From Micavibrio sp. UBA7657 (lineage in GTDB: Bacteria > Pseudomonadota > Alphaproteobacteria > Micavibrionales > Micavibrionaceae), in contig DLHX01000011.1 in assembly GCA_002483465.1 (NCBI GenBank), forward strand, positions 1 through 64,000: 64,000 nucleotides of DNA, written 5' to 3'. This document shows, one piece after another, positions 43,488 through 52,209 of this stretch. The translations under genes and the position numbers were made by a program. How positions within the stretch are numbered: the first letter of the stretch is position 1; each line of letters starts with the position of its first letter. The notes below the pieces were generated by a model that did no database searches, was not told the DNA's origin, and saw nothing but the letters and a program-made list of their open reading frames with translations.

Positions 43488-46400
43488 ATGGCGGTTAGTC
43501 CCGATTCAGTTGAACGTCTCGTTTCCATCATGAAAGCTATGGGCTATGAAGTGGGCCCCGGCCACACGCGTGGCCAGGTTGATGCGGCCTTTGCACAAGC
43601 TTTCGGGCCCGCCCTGAAAGCCCTGGTGCGCGTCGGTATCGATGATGAGACCAGAAAAAAACTTTCACCCGAATCCAAGGATAAACTCTACACGCCTGAA
43701 ATAGCCGCGGAGTTGCGCAAAACAATTAACGAGACCAAATCAAGCGAGATCTCTATGAGAGCGCTCGCGGCGTATGCGGATAACAATGGTTTTCTCAGCA
43801 GAAGTCATGCCCAGCTCAGGGATACACTTAAGAATGAAAAAAGATTCGAAGGGCCGCTGCTTGTAGAAAATAATGTCAACGGTGTGATCGCCTTTTTTAA
43901 TAACTCCGAGCGGTTTATGAAGGATATCGACGCTGTTTATCCCGAATTTGTAAACCTCTCCGCAGCGCCTGCAGTTGCAACGCCCAAAGCGCAGACTGTT
44001 AGAGCAACGCCGAAACCAAAAGCGCCCGTGGAGCAACCGCCTGCTCCCGCACCGGCTGTTTCCACTTCTGCGCCGCCCCCACAGACACCGCCCTCTGAAA
44101 TGCCGCCTGTGAAAACATCGACCGGTGGTGTTTCGATTGTGCCGCCATCCGAACTGACGAGCGGCGCGACGGCGACTGGCTATGTTGAAAGGACTGTCGT
44201 TCAAAGGCCGGTGGTGCATAAAAAAGACGTGCGCTCAACCGCTACAGGATTGCCGATCGAGCCCGAAGCTCCCGCAGAGAAAAAATCAGATTCTTCCGGT
44301 TCTACGATGAACACCAAGAAGCCGTCTCCTGGGGTGGCCTCAGAAATTGTCGAAAGTGCTCTCGTCAAGCTTGGCGGAGGCATAAACAAGCACATTGGTG
44401 AGGCCAAGGCGAAGTCCGGACTTGGGATGAGTCTTCTGCTCGAGATGAACGAAATTCCGACTCTCACCAGCAAGCCGGATGGAAATTTTGACAAAGACTC
44501 TGAAGCAGCCCTGCAAGGTGTTTTGAAAACGCTGCAAAAAGATATCGGGCTGACGGACGATGAAATTTATAATTACACGCCAGATGTGGGCAAGAAAATA
44601 ACCGGTGCTATTCCGAAGCTCAGAGCCAAGGCTGAAAAAAACCTGAGTGAAGAAGAAAAAAAGAAATTCGATGAAGATATAAAAAATCTGGTTCCTTCGC
44701 TCGATGTCCTGAAAGAATCAGGAAAACTTACAGGTGAAAAACTTTATGAAGGCCCACCCGTCAAGCTCACGGGTCTCGGCGCATGGATTATCCAGGGCAT
44801 CTTCGGTTTTATTGGCGCGCGGTTCCCCAAGGCCAAAGGCCTGATGGACGGGTTACTCGTCAATCTTACCGGCCACAGCTTCAGCGAGTTGATGCCGACA
44901 TCGCCGCACAGTGCCGAACTTTCCCAGATCAGGAAAGAAGTCGAGCGTCTTCCGCAACAGGACCAGTTGAAGTCGCTTTATCTCAAGGCGGTGGAAGGCG
45001 CCGATGGTAAAACAAGCGAGCAAATTAAATCCGTCGTCATGAGCGGCGTCGATACTCTGATGCGTGACAGCGACCCGGCACAGCGTAAAGCGTTTACGCA
45101 GGCGGTCAGTAGCGCTTTCGACGAGGCCGAGAAGCAACGCGCGACCGCTACGCCGGCTGATGCTGCCAAGGCTTTCGCGGATACGGTGAAGACGAAATGG
45201 GATGATCTGCCCGCGCCGTCCGGCTCTTCCAAAGTTCCACATCAAAGACCGGGCATTGAAATCGCGCTCGATCCGAAATTGCAGGATCTGGCGAAAAGCC
45301 TGGGCGTGAATCCCAACAGCATGGTCGATACCATGGACAAGATGATTGCGCTCGGTGTTGAACAAAACGGCGGCAGGGAATATCCGGTGCTCTTCAAGGC
45401 CGGAGATACTCTCTATGTCATGGGTGTAACGAAAGATAATGTTCTCACCGCTATGCCTTTTACGCCCAGGGATATTCTCGGCATGAACCAGGCGATCAAT
45501 AATGTACAGGATGCGGATCTCAAGAGTCCGGCGCTCGAGCTGCTCACGAGTGCCCGCTACAGCCATGTTTCGCTGGCCGAGATACGCGACAGGCTGTCTC
45601 CCGAAAGAGTCAAGACTTTCCCGGAAGTCGAAAAGCTGGTCGGCAGAGAATATAAAATGTGGCAGGAGCATGTGCAGGAAGAAGCCCTGCGCCCCAAGAT
45701 AGATGCCGATGTGGAAAAAATGCGGAAAGACCGCCAGGCGGCCTATGCAAGGCACGGCTTTGATATCGAAACGCATACCCCGATTGCTTCACCCGGCGGC
45801 GCAGGGGCGCGGGTCCTGCAGATCAGTGACGAGGTTCTCGGTCAGTATTATGCGCTCGGCAACCCCGTGCTGATGAAGGATGATTATAAAGGCCGCGGTG
45901 AGGTCAGGGTTCTTTTCTGTGATGATTTCAACGGCGTGCGGGATGCGGGAGGCAAGCCTTTAAAGCCGCAGGAGCTGTATGCTCAAAAGCATGATTCTTT
46001 CAAAGTCATGAAGATCACCGAGGAATATGACCGCTTCGAGGGAGATTTTAAAAAATTCCGCGAAACTCTTCCAAAGCAGATGGATGACCGTACGGCGTTT
46101 AAAAGATTCAGAACGCATCTTGATGACCAAAAGATCGATCTTGCGGAAAAATATCCCAAGATGGCATCGATCATTTACAATCCCGACCGTAAGAGCGGTG
46201 GCCAAAATTATGCCTATTTAATGAATCACGGCAAACCGGATGTCCTCGCCATGTTCGAGAATCTGCACAGGGATGCGAAGAGTCTCCCACGCGGCGGCGC
46301 TTATACTACGGAGGATGTCGGCTTTTTTGGCGGCATAGGCAGGAGTATCAAGAACCTCTTCAACAGCAAGAGCGAGCCGCCGCCTGACTGGGTGATTCAC

Positions 46401-46694
46401 CAACCCAAAGTAAGTTCCGTGGACCCTCTCAAACCGAAAGAGGAGGGCGGCGTCTATGAAAAGCGCGCTAAGGACAGGTTTCCCGAAGCGTTCAAAGATG
46501 ATCCTCCTCCTGTCAAAGTGGCAGCGGCGGATCCTGCAAGCACGGGACCTGTCTCCAGCGATGCGGCGCCCGGATCGAAACAAAGGGCCGCCGACCTGTT
46601 CCAAGATAATGCCAAGATGGCCGAGCGTGAGCAGGAGTTTATGTCTCAGCCAACCACTCCGGCACCACGCGTGAACGCTGGCATAACCCCCTGA
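43488..46694 (+). CDS. Large multidomain protein, unknown family
   Basis: A 1068-residue protein; ATG at 43488 follows GAGGGTG. No signal peptide. Residues 1-155 form a soluble helical region. About 160-275 is a Pro/Ala/Thr linker (PPAPAPAVSTSAPPPQTPP). From about 280 folded regions follow; residues 325-360 (KPDGNFDKDSEAALQGVLKT) faintly resemble a peptidoglycan-binding-1 repeat. One hydrophobic stretch occurs near 430-455 (LGAWIIQGIFGFIGARF). The C-terminal ~100 residues are Pro/Ser-rich. I do not recognise it. It is followed 19 bp later by a second unknown gene. Confidence 0.75.
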   Translation: MAVSPDSVERLVSIMKAMGYEVGPGHTRGQVDAAFAQAFGPALKALVRVGIDDETRKKLSPESKDKLYTPEIAAELRKTINETKSSEISMRALAAYADNNGFLSRSHAQLRDTLKNEKRFEGPLLVENNVNGVIAFFNNSERFMKDIDAVYPEFVNLSAAPAVATPKAQTVRATPKPKAPVEQPPAPAPAVSTSAPPPQTPPSEMPPVKTSTGGVSIVPPSELTSGATATGYVERTVVQRPVVHKKDVRSTATGLPIEPEAPAEKKSDSSGSTMNTKKPSPGVASEIVESALVKLGGGINKHIGEAKAKSGLGMSLLLEMNEIPTLTSKPDGNFDKDSEAALQGVLKTLQKDIGLTDDEIYNYTPDVGKKITGAIPKLRAKAEKNLSEEEKKKFDEDIKNLVPSLDVLKESGKLTGEKLYEGPPVKLTGLGAWIIQGIFGFIGARFPKAKGLMDGLLVNLTGHSFSELMPTSPHSAELSQIRKEVERLPQQDQLKSLYLKAVEGADGKTSEQIKSVVMSGVDTLMRDSDPAQRKAFTQAVSSAFDEAEKQRATATPADAAKAFADTVKTKWDDLPAPSGSSKVPHQRPGIEIALDPKLQDLAKSLGVNPNSMVDTMDKMIALGVEQNGGREYPVLFKAGDTLYVMGVTKDNVLTAMPFTPRDILGMNQAINNVQDADLKSPALELLTSARYSHVSLAEIRDRLSPERVKTFPEVEKLVGREYKMWQEHVQEEALRPKIDADVEKMRKDRQAAYARHGFDIETHTPIASPGGAGARVLQISDEVLGQYYALGNPVLMKDDYKGRGEVRVLFCDDFNGVRDAGGKPLKPQELYAQKHDSFKVMKITEEYDRFEGDFKKFRETLPKQMDDRTAFKRFRTHLDDQKIDLAEKYPKMASIIYNPDRKSGGQNYAYLMNHGKPDVLAMFENLHRDAKSLPRGGAYTTEDVGFFGGIGRSIKNLFNSKSEPPPDWVIHQPKVSSVDPLKPKEEGGVYEKRAKDRFPEAFKDDPPPVKVAAADPASTGPVSSDAAPGSKQRAADLFQDNAKMAEREQEFMSQPTTPAPRVNAGITP

Positions 46695-46713
46695 TATTCT
46701 GTATCCTTGATAT

Positions 46714-47457
46714 ATGAGCATTTTAGATCTCTCAAACGCAGATATGAATTCTCAGGAAGCTGAAAAAGCCCTGACCAGTGATCGTTATCCCGAATTTATG
46801 GAAGCGGTTGAGTCCTTGTATATCAAGAATAATATCAGCGGTCGCAACATATTCACGTCGGCCTGGCCCGAAGCCGCGCAGCATATTTTCGGTGAAGAGC
46901 TTTCCCGTTTCGACCGTATAGGCACGCACGACAAGGAGCGCCGCGCCGTTCTTGAGATCGAGGCTGACGACAGGCGGATTGACATGCTTCATATGCTCAA
47001 GACGATTGAAGCCAAAAGCGTTGTTGCGGGTATTTTGCAAGCCGACTATGTGCAGGCCGCCGTCGTTAAAATGGGCAGGAAGCTTGCGCTGGATGTTTAT
47101 TCGCGCTGGATCGTCGACCGTTTCATCGAGCCGCCGCCGGAAGAAAGAACTGTGCCTGTTGTTGAGAGCGTCAAGATCGGCGATCTGGTTGTCGAGGCGC
47201 GCGCGTCCGTCCCGCTCCGCAGGCCTCCGCCTGCGCAGGCCGATGCCATGGAGCATATCCGTCCGATTTCAGTCGAGCCGCCCCAGCCAGAGGTGCAGGA
47301 AGAGCTGATCAAGGACACGCAGGGCGGCGGTATGGAGATACGCGTTGCTCCGCCCGTGCAGGAAAGCGTGGCGCCCGTGCTTGGTGTTACGAAGAGACCT
47401 GGTCTCAAAATCATGAGCATCGCGGAAACCGGCTCTGCCGACCAGGATAAAACCTAG
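46714..47457 (+). CDS. Unknown partner of the large protein
   Basis: A 247-residue soluble protein starting MSILDLSNADMNSQEAEKAL. The first ~140 residues are helical (EIEADDRRIDMLHMLKTIEA, VVKMGRKLALDVYSRWIVDRF). The rest is Pro/Glu-rich (EPPPEERTVPVVE, SVEPPQPEVQEE). It is 19 bp behind the 1068-residue gene in the same direction, so the two are probably one operon. No family recognised. Confidence 0.7.
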   Translation: MSILDLSNADMNSQEAEKALTSDRYPEFMEAVESLYIKNNISGRNIFTSAWPEAAQHIFGEELSRFDRIGTHDKERRAVLEIEADDRRIDMLHMLKTIEAKSVVAGILQADYVQAAVVKMGRKLALDVYSRWIVDRFIEPPPEERTVPVVESVKIGDLVVEARASVPLRRPPPAQADAMEHIRPISVEPPQPEVQEELIKDTQGGGMEIRVAPPVQESVAPVLGVTKRPGLKIMSIAETGSADQDKT

Positions 47458-47462
47458 AACAA

Positions 47463-48461
47463 TCAGTAATTTTTTGCAGGATTTAAACGGTGCAGCGCCG
47501 CGACAAGCAGCATCAGTGTCGTTAGTGCGCCTGCCTGGTGCAGTACGGCGAGCGTGATGTTGACGCCGCTCAGCAGCGTTGCGATGCCAAGTCCCGCCTG
47601 CAGCACGATCATAAAACCAAGCGCATGTAGAACCGGGAAAGCCATGCGTTTTAAAACACCGCGTAGCCAGAAAGACAGCACAACAAGAAGAGTTATGATC
47701 GCCAGCCAGCGATGCGCGAACTGCACGCCTGCCGGTGTCTCCAGGATGCTTTGCCGCGCTTCGGGTGGGACCCATGCACCGCCCATTTTTGGAAATGTTT
47801 CATTATAGATGAGGCCGCCATCAAGGCCGGCCGTGAACGCGCCCCAGCAGATCGTGATTATAAGGAATGCGAGCGCAACGCATCCATGCGCAAACAGTGC
47901 AGCATTTTTTTCGCGTTTTGCGCCGATGAATGTGAGGCCCATCCAGAACATCACGCACAAAATCAGGAACGCGAGACCGAGATGCGCCGCTAAACGGTAA
48001 TGGCTGACGGCGGGAATATCGACCAGGCCGCTTTGCACCATGTACCAGCCCATCCCGCCCTGCATGCCGCCGAGAATGAGAGGGATCAGCAATTTGATTT
48101 TATATCCTTGCGGAATTTTTCCGCGCAGCCAGAAATAAAGCAGAGGCAGGGCATAAACCAGTCCGATCAGCCGCCCGAGAAAACGATGCGCCCATTCCCA
48201 GAAGAAAATATTTTTAAACGCGGCGAGATCCATCCATGAATTTACTTTTTGGAATTGCGGCGTTTGCTGATAGACATCGAACACACGCTGCCATTCGGCG
48301 TCACTTAAGGGCGGCAGGGTGCCCATCAACGGCTTCCACTCAGCGATCGAGAGGCCCGATTCCGTCAGGCGGGTAATCGCGCCGACGACGACCATCGCGA
48401 AAACCAGCCCGCAGCAGGCAAACAGCCATGCGGCAATGATTTTTCTGCTTTCTGAAACCAT
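47463..48461 (-). CDS. ctaA: Heme A synthase (COX15 type)
   Basis: About 332 residues from ATG 48461 (MVSESRKIIAAWLFACC); in-frame ATG 48485 and TTG 48491 cannot be ruled out. Eight-helix membrane enzyme oxidising heme O to heme A for cytochrome aa3. Family marks: VVGAITRLTESGLSIAEWKP, GTLPPLSDAEW, FFWEWAHRFLGRLIGL, SHYRLAAHLGLAF, FAHRWLAI and LHQAGALTTL, giving four heme-liganding His. Cox15 of this length is the alphaproteobacterial/mitochondrial type. It converges with the unknown 247-residue gene. Confidence 0.93.
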   Translation of the reverse strand: MVSESRKIIAAWLFACCGLVFAMVVVGAITRLTESGLSIAEWKPLMGTLPPLSDAEWQRVFDVYQQTPQFQKVNSWMDLAAFKNIFFWEWAHRFLGRLIGLVYALPLLYFWLRGKIPQGYKIKLLIPLILGGMQGGMGWYMVQSGLVDIPAVSHYRLAAHLGLAFLILCVMFWMGLTFIGAKREKNAALFAHGCVALAFLIITICWGAFTAGLDGGLIYNETFPKMGGAWVPPEARQSILETPAGVQFAHRWLAIITLLVVLSFWLRGVLKRMAFPVLHALGFMIVLQAGLGIATLLSGVNITLAVLHQAGALTTLMLLVAALHRLNPAKNY

Positions 48462-48535
48462 AGGACAGGCATAAAGAATGCGCATGCCCAAGGCAACAGC
48501 CTTGCTCTGGGCATCCTGAATTGTTACACCCTTCC

Positions 48536-49360
48536 ATGGCCAAATTTGATTTCATCGAATCAGCCGCCATAGGCTACCGGTATGTATGGCGGGAACGTTA
48601 CGCGTTGTTGCCGCTCGTCAGCCTGCCAATCGCCGTCAAAATGGGCTCATACGCCGCGATTTACCTGATGCATCTGGAGGACAACGTCCTGCGGCAGGGA
48701 CTGGTGCTTATGCCTGCTTATCTGCTGGAGGGGTTTATCGCGGTTCTTGTCATCCGCATGGCCATGTTCGGCGAGCGCTATCACAATCTGTTTCAATCCG
48801 GCGAGAAGGAAAATTATCCTGCTGAAATTCGCCGCGCCATCATGACGGGTGTCGTCGTCTATCTTATGACCAAGCTTGTCTCTTCTTTCCTGCTCGGGTG
48901 GGCGATGGTCGCGCGCGCGGTCGAGGGTAAACTGGCGGCGACGCCGATGCCGAAACCCGAACCCGGCGGCATCGAAATTTATGTGACGTCGATCATGATC
49001 ATGATTTTTCTGCTCTGGACGTTCCGGTTTTTCTGGCTTTACATCCCGGCGGCGATGAACATCACGGCCCGTGCATTCCTCACGCGTATCGCCGGTTTCA
49101 TGAGTTCGGTCTATATGGCCGGGCTCTGGATGATGTGCCTGGTTCCCATCACCGTTATCCTCATCGTTATTGCGCGGTTGTTGATGACCGTTTTTCCGGG
49201 CGTCGAAGAGGGCGTGGTTTCACCTATCTACGGCATGATCATGGCGATTATACAGCCCATGTTTGAAATGATCATTGTCCTGACGTCCAGCGTCGGCATG
49301 GCCCATGCGGTGCGCACCGTGATGTCGGAGCCGCAGCGTCCGCCGCGCTCCCTGCGCTAG
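48536..49360 (+). CDS. Multi-pass membrane protein, unknown
   Basis: A 274-residue inner-membrane protein starting MAKFDFIESAAIGYRYVWRERY, with about five to six helices: 28-50, 60-77 (LMPAYLLEGFIAVLVIRM), 105-128, 150-175 and 195-260. It has the charged N-terminus and amphipathic layout of some YjgN/DUF898-like proteins, but the match is too weak to name. Followed by ferredoxin 7 bp later. Confidence 0.65.
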   Translation: MAKFDFIESAAIGYRYVWRERYALLPLVSLPIAVKMGSYAAIYLMHLEDNVLRQGLVLMPAYLLEGFIAVLVIRMAMFGERYHNLFQSGEKENYPAEIRRAIMTGVVVYLMTKLVSSFLLGWAMVARAVEGKLAATPMPKPEPGGIEIYVTSIMIMIFLLWTFRFFWLYIPAAMNITARAFLTRIAGFMSSVYMAGLWMMCLVPITVILIVIARLLMTVFPGVEEGVVSPIYGMIMAIIQPMFEMIIVLTSSVGMAHAVRTVMSEPQRPPRSLR

Positions 49361-49367
49361 GACAGCC

Positions 49368-49679
49368 ATGAAAATTTTCGTCACCGATCTTGAAGGGGCC
49401 ACGCATGCAATCGATGCAATCGAGGGCTGGCGCGTGATGGAGATTATCCGCGATCACGGTTTTCCGATGAAGGCTGAGTGCGGCGGCGCGTGTGCCTGCG
49501 CGACATGTCATGTTTATGTCGATGAAGAGTGGATCGGCAAGGTCACGCCGCTGAACAGCGAAGAAGATTACATGCTGGACGAAGCCTATGATCGCCGCAA
49601 AAATTCCCGCCTGTCGTGCCAGTTAATCATGAACGCGGAGTTGAACGGCCTGCGCGTCACGCTCGGAAAAAACGATTAG
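49368..49679 (+). CDS. fdx: [2Fe-2S] ferredoxin, adrenodoxin type
   Basis: A 103-residue electron carrier. Cluster ligands: CGGACACATC supplies three Cys (C-x5-C-x2-C), and SRLSCQ the fourth. EEDYMLDEAYDRR and the C-terminal VTLG fit adrenodoxin-like ferredoxins used in Fe-S assembly or by P450/heme-A pathways. Heme A synthase lies 1 kb away, so a shared electron-transfer role is possible but unproven. Confidence 0.93.
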   Translation: MKIFVTDLEGATHAIDAIEGWRVMEIIRDHGFPMKAECGGACACATCHVYVDEEWIGKVTPLNSEEDYMLDEAYDRRKNSRLSCQLIMNAELNGLRVTLGKND

Positions 49680-49943
49680 CTATTGAAGTGTCTCCTGCCA
49701 GGCGGCGAAACGGTAATCGCCGGGGGTGATCAGTTCCTTTTTCGCGACATAAACCGAATGCAGTTTGCCCTCGATTTCCCGGGTCCAGAAGGTCAGGAAT
49801 TTGAACAGGGCGGGGTAACGGGGGGCGAGGTCATAGCCCTGCCAGATGAACTCCTGAAGCAGGTGCGTATGGTCCGGCAAGTGATAGACGATATTGGCCG
49901 TTGTCAGACGATAATCTTTAAGCTGTAAGACTAAATCCGCCAT
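49680..49943 (-). CDS. Usg family protein
   Basis: An 87-residue protein of the Usg family, which I recall as confined to alphaproteobacteria. Sequence marks: LKDYRLTTANIVYHLPDHTHLLQEFIWQGYDLAPRYP (split for description) and LHSVYVAKKELI. No function is known. It ends at the base next to the ferredoxin stop (convergent) and sits just upstream, on the opposite strand, of groESL. Confidence 0.88.
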   Translation of the reverse strand: MADLVLQLKDYRLTTANIVYHLPDHTHLLQEFIWQGYDLAPRYPALFKFLTFWTREIEGKLHSVYVAKKELITPGDYRFAAWQETLQ

Positions 49944-49985
49944 ACCCTCATTTTACCATAAATGCCCCAAAAAACGCAGAAATCG

Positions 49986-50016
49986 CTTGATGTTTACTCA
50001 CAAGTGATCTATCTAT
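49986..50016 (+). promoter_or_regulatory. Candidate sigma-32-type promoter of groESL
   Basis: CTTGA at 49986-49990 is followed after 18 bp by CTATCTAT, resembling the alphaproteobacterial heat-shock promoter pattern CTTG-N-CYTATNT. It overlaps the left side of the CIRCE region. Confidence 0.4.
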
Positions 50017-50043
50017 CTGGCACTCGCGTACAACGAGTGCTAA
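50017..50043. promoter_or_regulatory. CIRCE element (HrcA operator)
   Basis: CTGGCACTC-N9-GAGTGCTAA; consensus is TTAGCACTC-N9-GAGTGCTAA, so two mismatches at the outer left. It lies 25 bp upstream of groES. HrcA repression of groESL is the established meaning of this site. Confidence 0.9.
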
Positions 50044-50068
50044 CACCCTAGATTTTGGAGGAAAAACA

Positions 50069-50368
50069 ATGGCAAAAACGAAATTCCGTCCCCTGCATGA
50101 CCGTGTACTGGTTCGCCGGGTTAAAGAAGAAGAAAAAACAAAAGGCGGGATCATCATTCCTGACACCGCAAAAGAAAAACCGATGGAAGGCGAAATCGTC
50201 GCTGTCGGCACCGGTCACGTCAATGACAATGGCAATCTTCGCCCGCTGGACGTCAAAAAAGGCGACAAGGTCATTTTCTCGAAATGGGCCGGCACGGAAA
50301 TCAGCATCGACGGCGAAGAGCTGATGGTCATGAAAGAATCCGACATCATCGGCGTTATAGCTGCGTAG
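50069..50368 (+). CDS. groES: Co-chaperonin GroES
   Basis: A 99-residue heptamer lid of GroEL. FRPLHDRVLVRRVKEEEKTKGGIIIPDTAKEK includes the mobile loop that binds GroEL; split here for description. GTG and DGEELMVMKESDIIGVI are standard. Ribosome site GGAGG. First gene of the groESL operon behind CIRCE. Confidence 0.98.
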   Translation: MAKTKFRPLHDRVLVRRVKEEEKTKGGIIIPDTAKEKPMEGEIVAVGTGHVNDNGNLRPLDVKKGDKVIFSKWAGTEISIDGEELMVMKESDIIGVIAA

Positions 50369-50376
50369 CAGCTATG

Positions 50377-50419
50377 GTCTTTTTTCCGACGCTTCGAAGA
50401 AGCGGGTGAGAAAAAAGAC
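50377..50419 (+). repeat. Hairpin in groES-groEL spacer
   Basis: GTCTTTTTTC / GAAAAAAGAC (50377-50386, 50410-50419) enclose a second stem CGCTTC-GAA-GAAGCG (50390-50404). In Agrobacterium groESL the intergenic hairpin is a cleavage site, so a processing role is plausible. Confidence 0.6.
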
Positions 50420-50436
50420 AAACAAAAATTAACAGA

Positions 50437-50454
50437 TTCCCGCTTTCGCGGGAA
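50437..50454 (+). repeat. Palindrome of TTCCCGC-type repeat family
   Basis: TTCCCGC-TTTC-GCGGGAA in the groES-groEL spacer. The minus-strand peptide FPRKRES is the usual translation of this widely dispersed repeat type. Confidence 0.6.
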
Positions 50455-50480
50455 AGACATGAAAGAAGGAGTACTAAACA

Positions 50481-52139
50481 ATGGCAGCTAAAGAAGTTCG
50501 TTTCTACGAAGAGGCGAGAGAAGAAATCCTGAAAGGCGTGGACATCATTGCCAACGCCGTGAAGGTAACGCTGGGTCCGAAGGGCCGTAACGTGTTGATC
50601 GAAAAATCGTTCGGCGCGCCGCGCTCGACGAAAGACGGTGTTTCCGTTGCGAAAGAAATCGAGCTGAAGAACAGGCGCCAGAACATGGGCGCGCAGTTGA
50701 TCAAGGAAGTTGCCTCGAAAGCCAACGACCAGGCCGGCGACGGTACGACGACTGCGACTGTGCTTGCACAGGCCATCGTTCGCGAAGGCATCAAGTCGGT
50801 GGCCGCTGGCCGCAACCCGATGGACCTGAAGCGCGGGATTGATCTCGCGGTGACGGCTGTCGTGGCTGACCTCGCCAAGCGTTCGAAGAACGTCAAGACC
50901 AACGAAGAAATCCGCCAGGTGGCGATGATTTCGGCGAACGGCGATGAAGAAATTGCCGCTAAAATGGCCGAAGCCATGGACAAAGTGGGCGACCACGGCG
51001 TCATCACGGTTGAAGAAGCCAAATCGCTGGACACCGAACTCAATGTTGTTGAAGGCATGCAGTTCGACCGCGGCTACCTCTCGCCTTACTTCATCACGGA
51101 TGCAGACAAAATGGTTTGCACCCTTGAGAACCCTTACATCCTGCTGCACGAAAGCAAGCTGTCGAACCTGCAATCGATGCTTCCCGTTCTGGAAGCTGTG
51201 GTTCAGTCCGGCCGTCCGCTTTTAATCGTTGCTGAAGATGTCGAAGGCGAAGCGCTGGCAACGTTGGTTGTCAACAAACTGCGCGGCGGTCTGAAGATTG
51301 CTGCTGTCAAAGCCCCGGGCTTTGGCGACCGCAGAAAAGCGATGCTGGAAGACATGGCGATCCTGACCGAAGGTCAGGTGATCTCCGGCGATCTCGGCAT
51401 CAAGCTTGAGAATGTCACGTTAGATATGCTCGGCCAGGCCAAGAAAGTCAGCATCTCGAAAGAGGACACGACAATCGTTGACGGCAAGGGCAAAAGAAAA
51501 GATATCGATGCCCGCATCAATCAGCTCAAAAAGCAGATTGAAGAAAGCGACAGCGACTACGACAAGGAAAAACTGCAGGAACGCCTCGCGAAACTCGCGG
51601 GCGGTGTTGCCGTTCTCCGCGTTGGCGGCGCGACGGAAGTCGAAGTGAAAGAGCGCAAGGACCGCGTTGACGACGCGCTGCACGCCACGCGCGCAGCCGT
51701 TGAAGAAGGCATCATCGCCGGCGGCGGTGCGGCTCTTCTGTACGCAACCAAAGCACTGAAAGACTTAGAAGGCGCGAACGATGACCAGGATATTGGCATC
51801 GAAATCGTGCGCCGCGCCATTCAAGCCCCGATCCGCCAGATTGCGGAAAACGCGGGCGATGAAGGCTCGGTCGTGGTCAACACGCTGCTCGCTCAGAAAG
51901 ACAATAACTTCGGCTATAACGCGCAGACCGGTGAATACACCGATCTCGTGAAGGCCGGAATTGTCGACCCTGCGAAAGTCGTTCGCGCCGCGCTGCAGGC
52001 TGCAGCATCGGTTGCGGGTCTTCTCATCACCACCGAAGCCATCATCGTCGACGCACCGGAAGACAATAAGTCTTCATCCGGCGGCGGCATGGGCGGTGGA
52101 ATGGGCGGCATGGGCGGCATGGGCGGAATGGATTTCTAA
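50481..52139 (+). CDS. groEL: Chaperonin GroEL
   Basis: A 552-residue tetradecameric chaperonin. Nucleotide site VTLGPKGRNVLIEKSFGAP and AGDGTTTATVLA, apical domain FDRGYLSPYFIT, and the Gly/Met tail (GGMGGMGGMDF). Ribosome site GAAGGAG with about 7-nt spacing. Second gene of the CIRCE-controlled operon, closed by a strong terminator. Confidence 0.99.
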   Translation: MAAKEVRFYEEAREEILKGVDIIANAVKVTLGPKGRNVLIEKSFGAPRSTKDGVSVAKEIELKNRRQNMGAQLIKEVASKANDQAGDGTTTATVLAQAIVREGIKSVAAGRNPMDLKRGIDLAVTAVVADLAKRSKNVKTNEEIRQVAMISANGDEEIAAKMAEAMDKVGDHGVITVEEAKSLDTELNVVEGMQFDRGYLSPYFITDADKMVCTLENPYILLHESKLSNLQSMLPVLEAVVQSGRPLLIVAEDVEGEALATLVVNKLRGGLKIAAVKAPGFGDRRKAMLEDMAILTEGQVISGDLGIKLENVTLDMLGQAKKVSISKEDTTIVDGKGKRKDIDARINQLKKQIEESDSDYDKEKLQERLAKLAGGVAVLRVGGATEVEVKERKDRVDDALHATRAAVEEGIIAGGGAALLYATKALKDLEGANDDQDIGIEIVRRAIQAPIRQIAENAGDEGSVVVNTLLAQKDNNFGYNAQTGEYTDLVKAGIVDPAKVVRAALQAAASVAGLLITTEAIIVDAPEDNKSSSGGGMGGGMGGMGGMGGMDF

Positions 52140-52161
52140 GCCCGGCTCAGACCTCATAATT

Positions 52162-52193
52162 AAAAAGGCCGCCTCAACAGGCGGCCTTTTTTA
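52162..52193 (+). terminator. Terminator of groESL
   Basis: AAGGCCGCCT-CAAC-AGGCGGCCTT followed by TTTTTT, 25 bp past groEL. A-run on the left makes it usable by the converging methyltransferase gene too. Confidence 0.9.
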
Positions 52194-52209
52194 ATGAATG
52201 TTTTGATTG

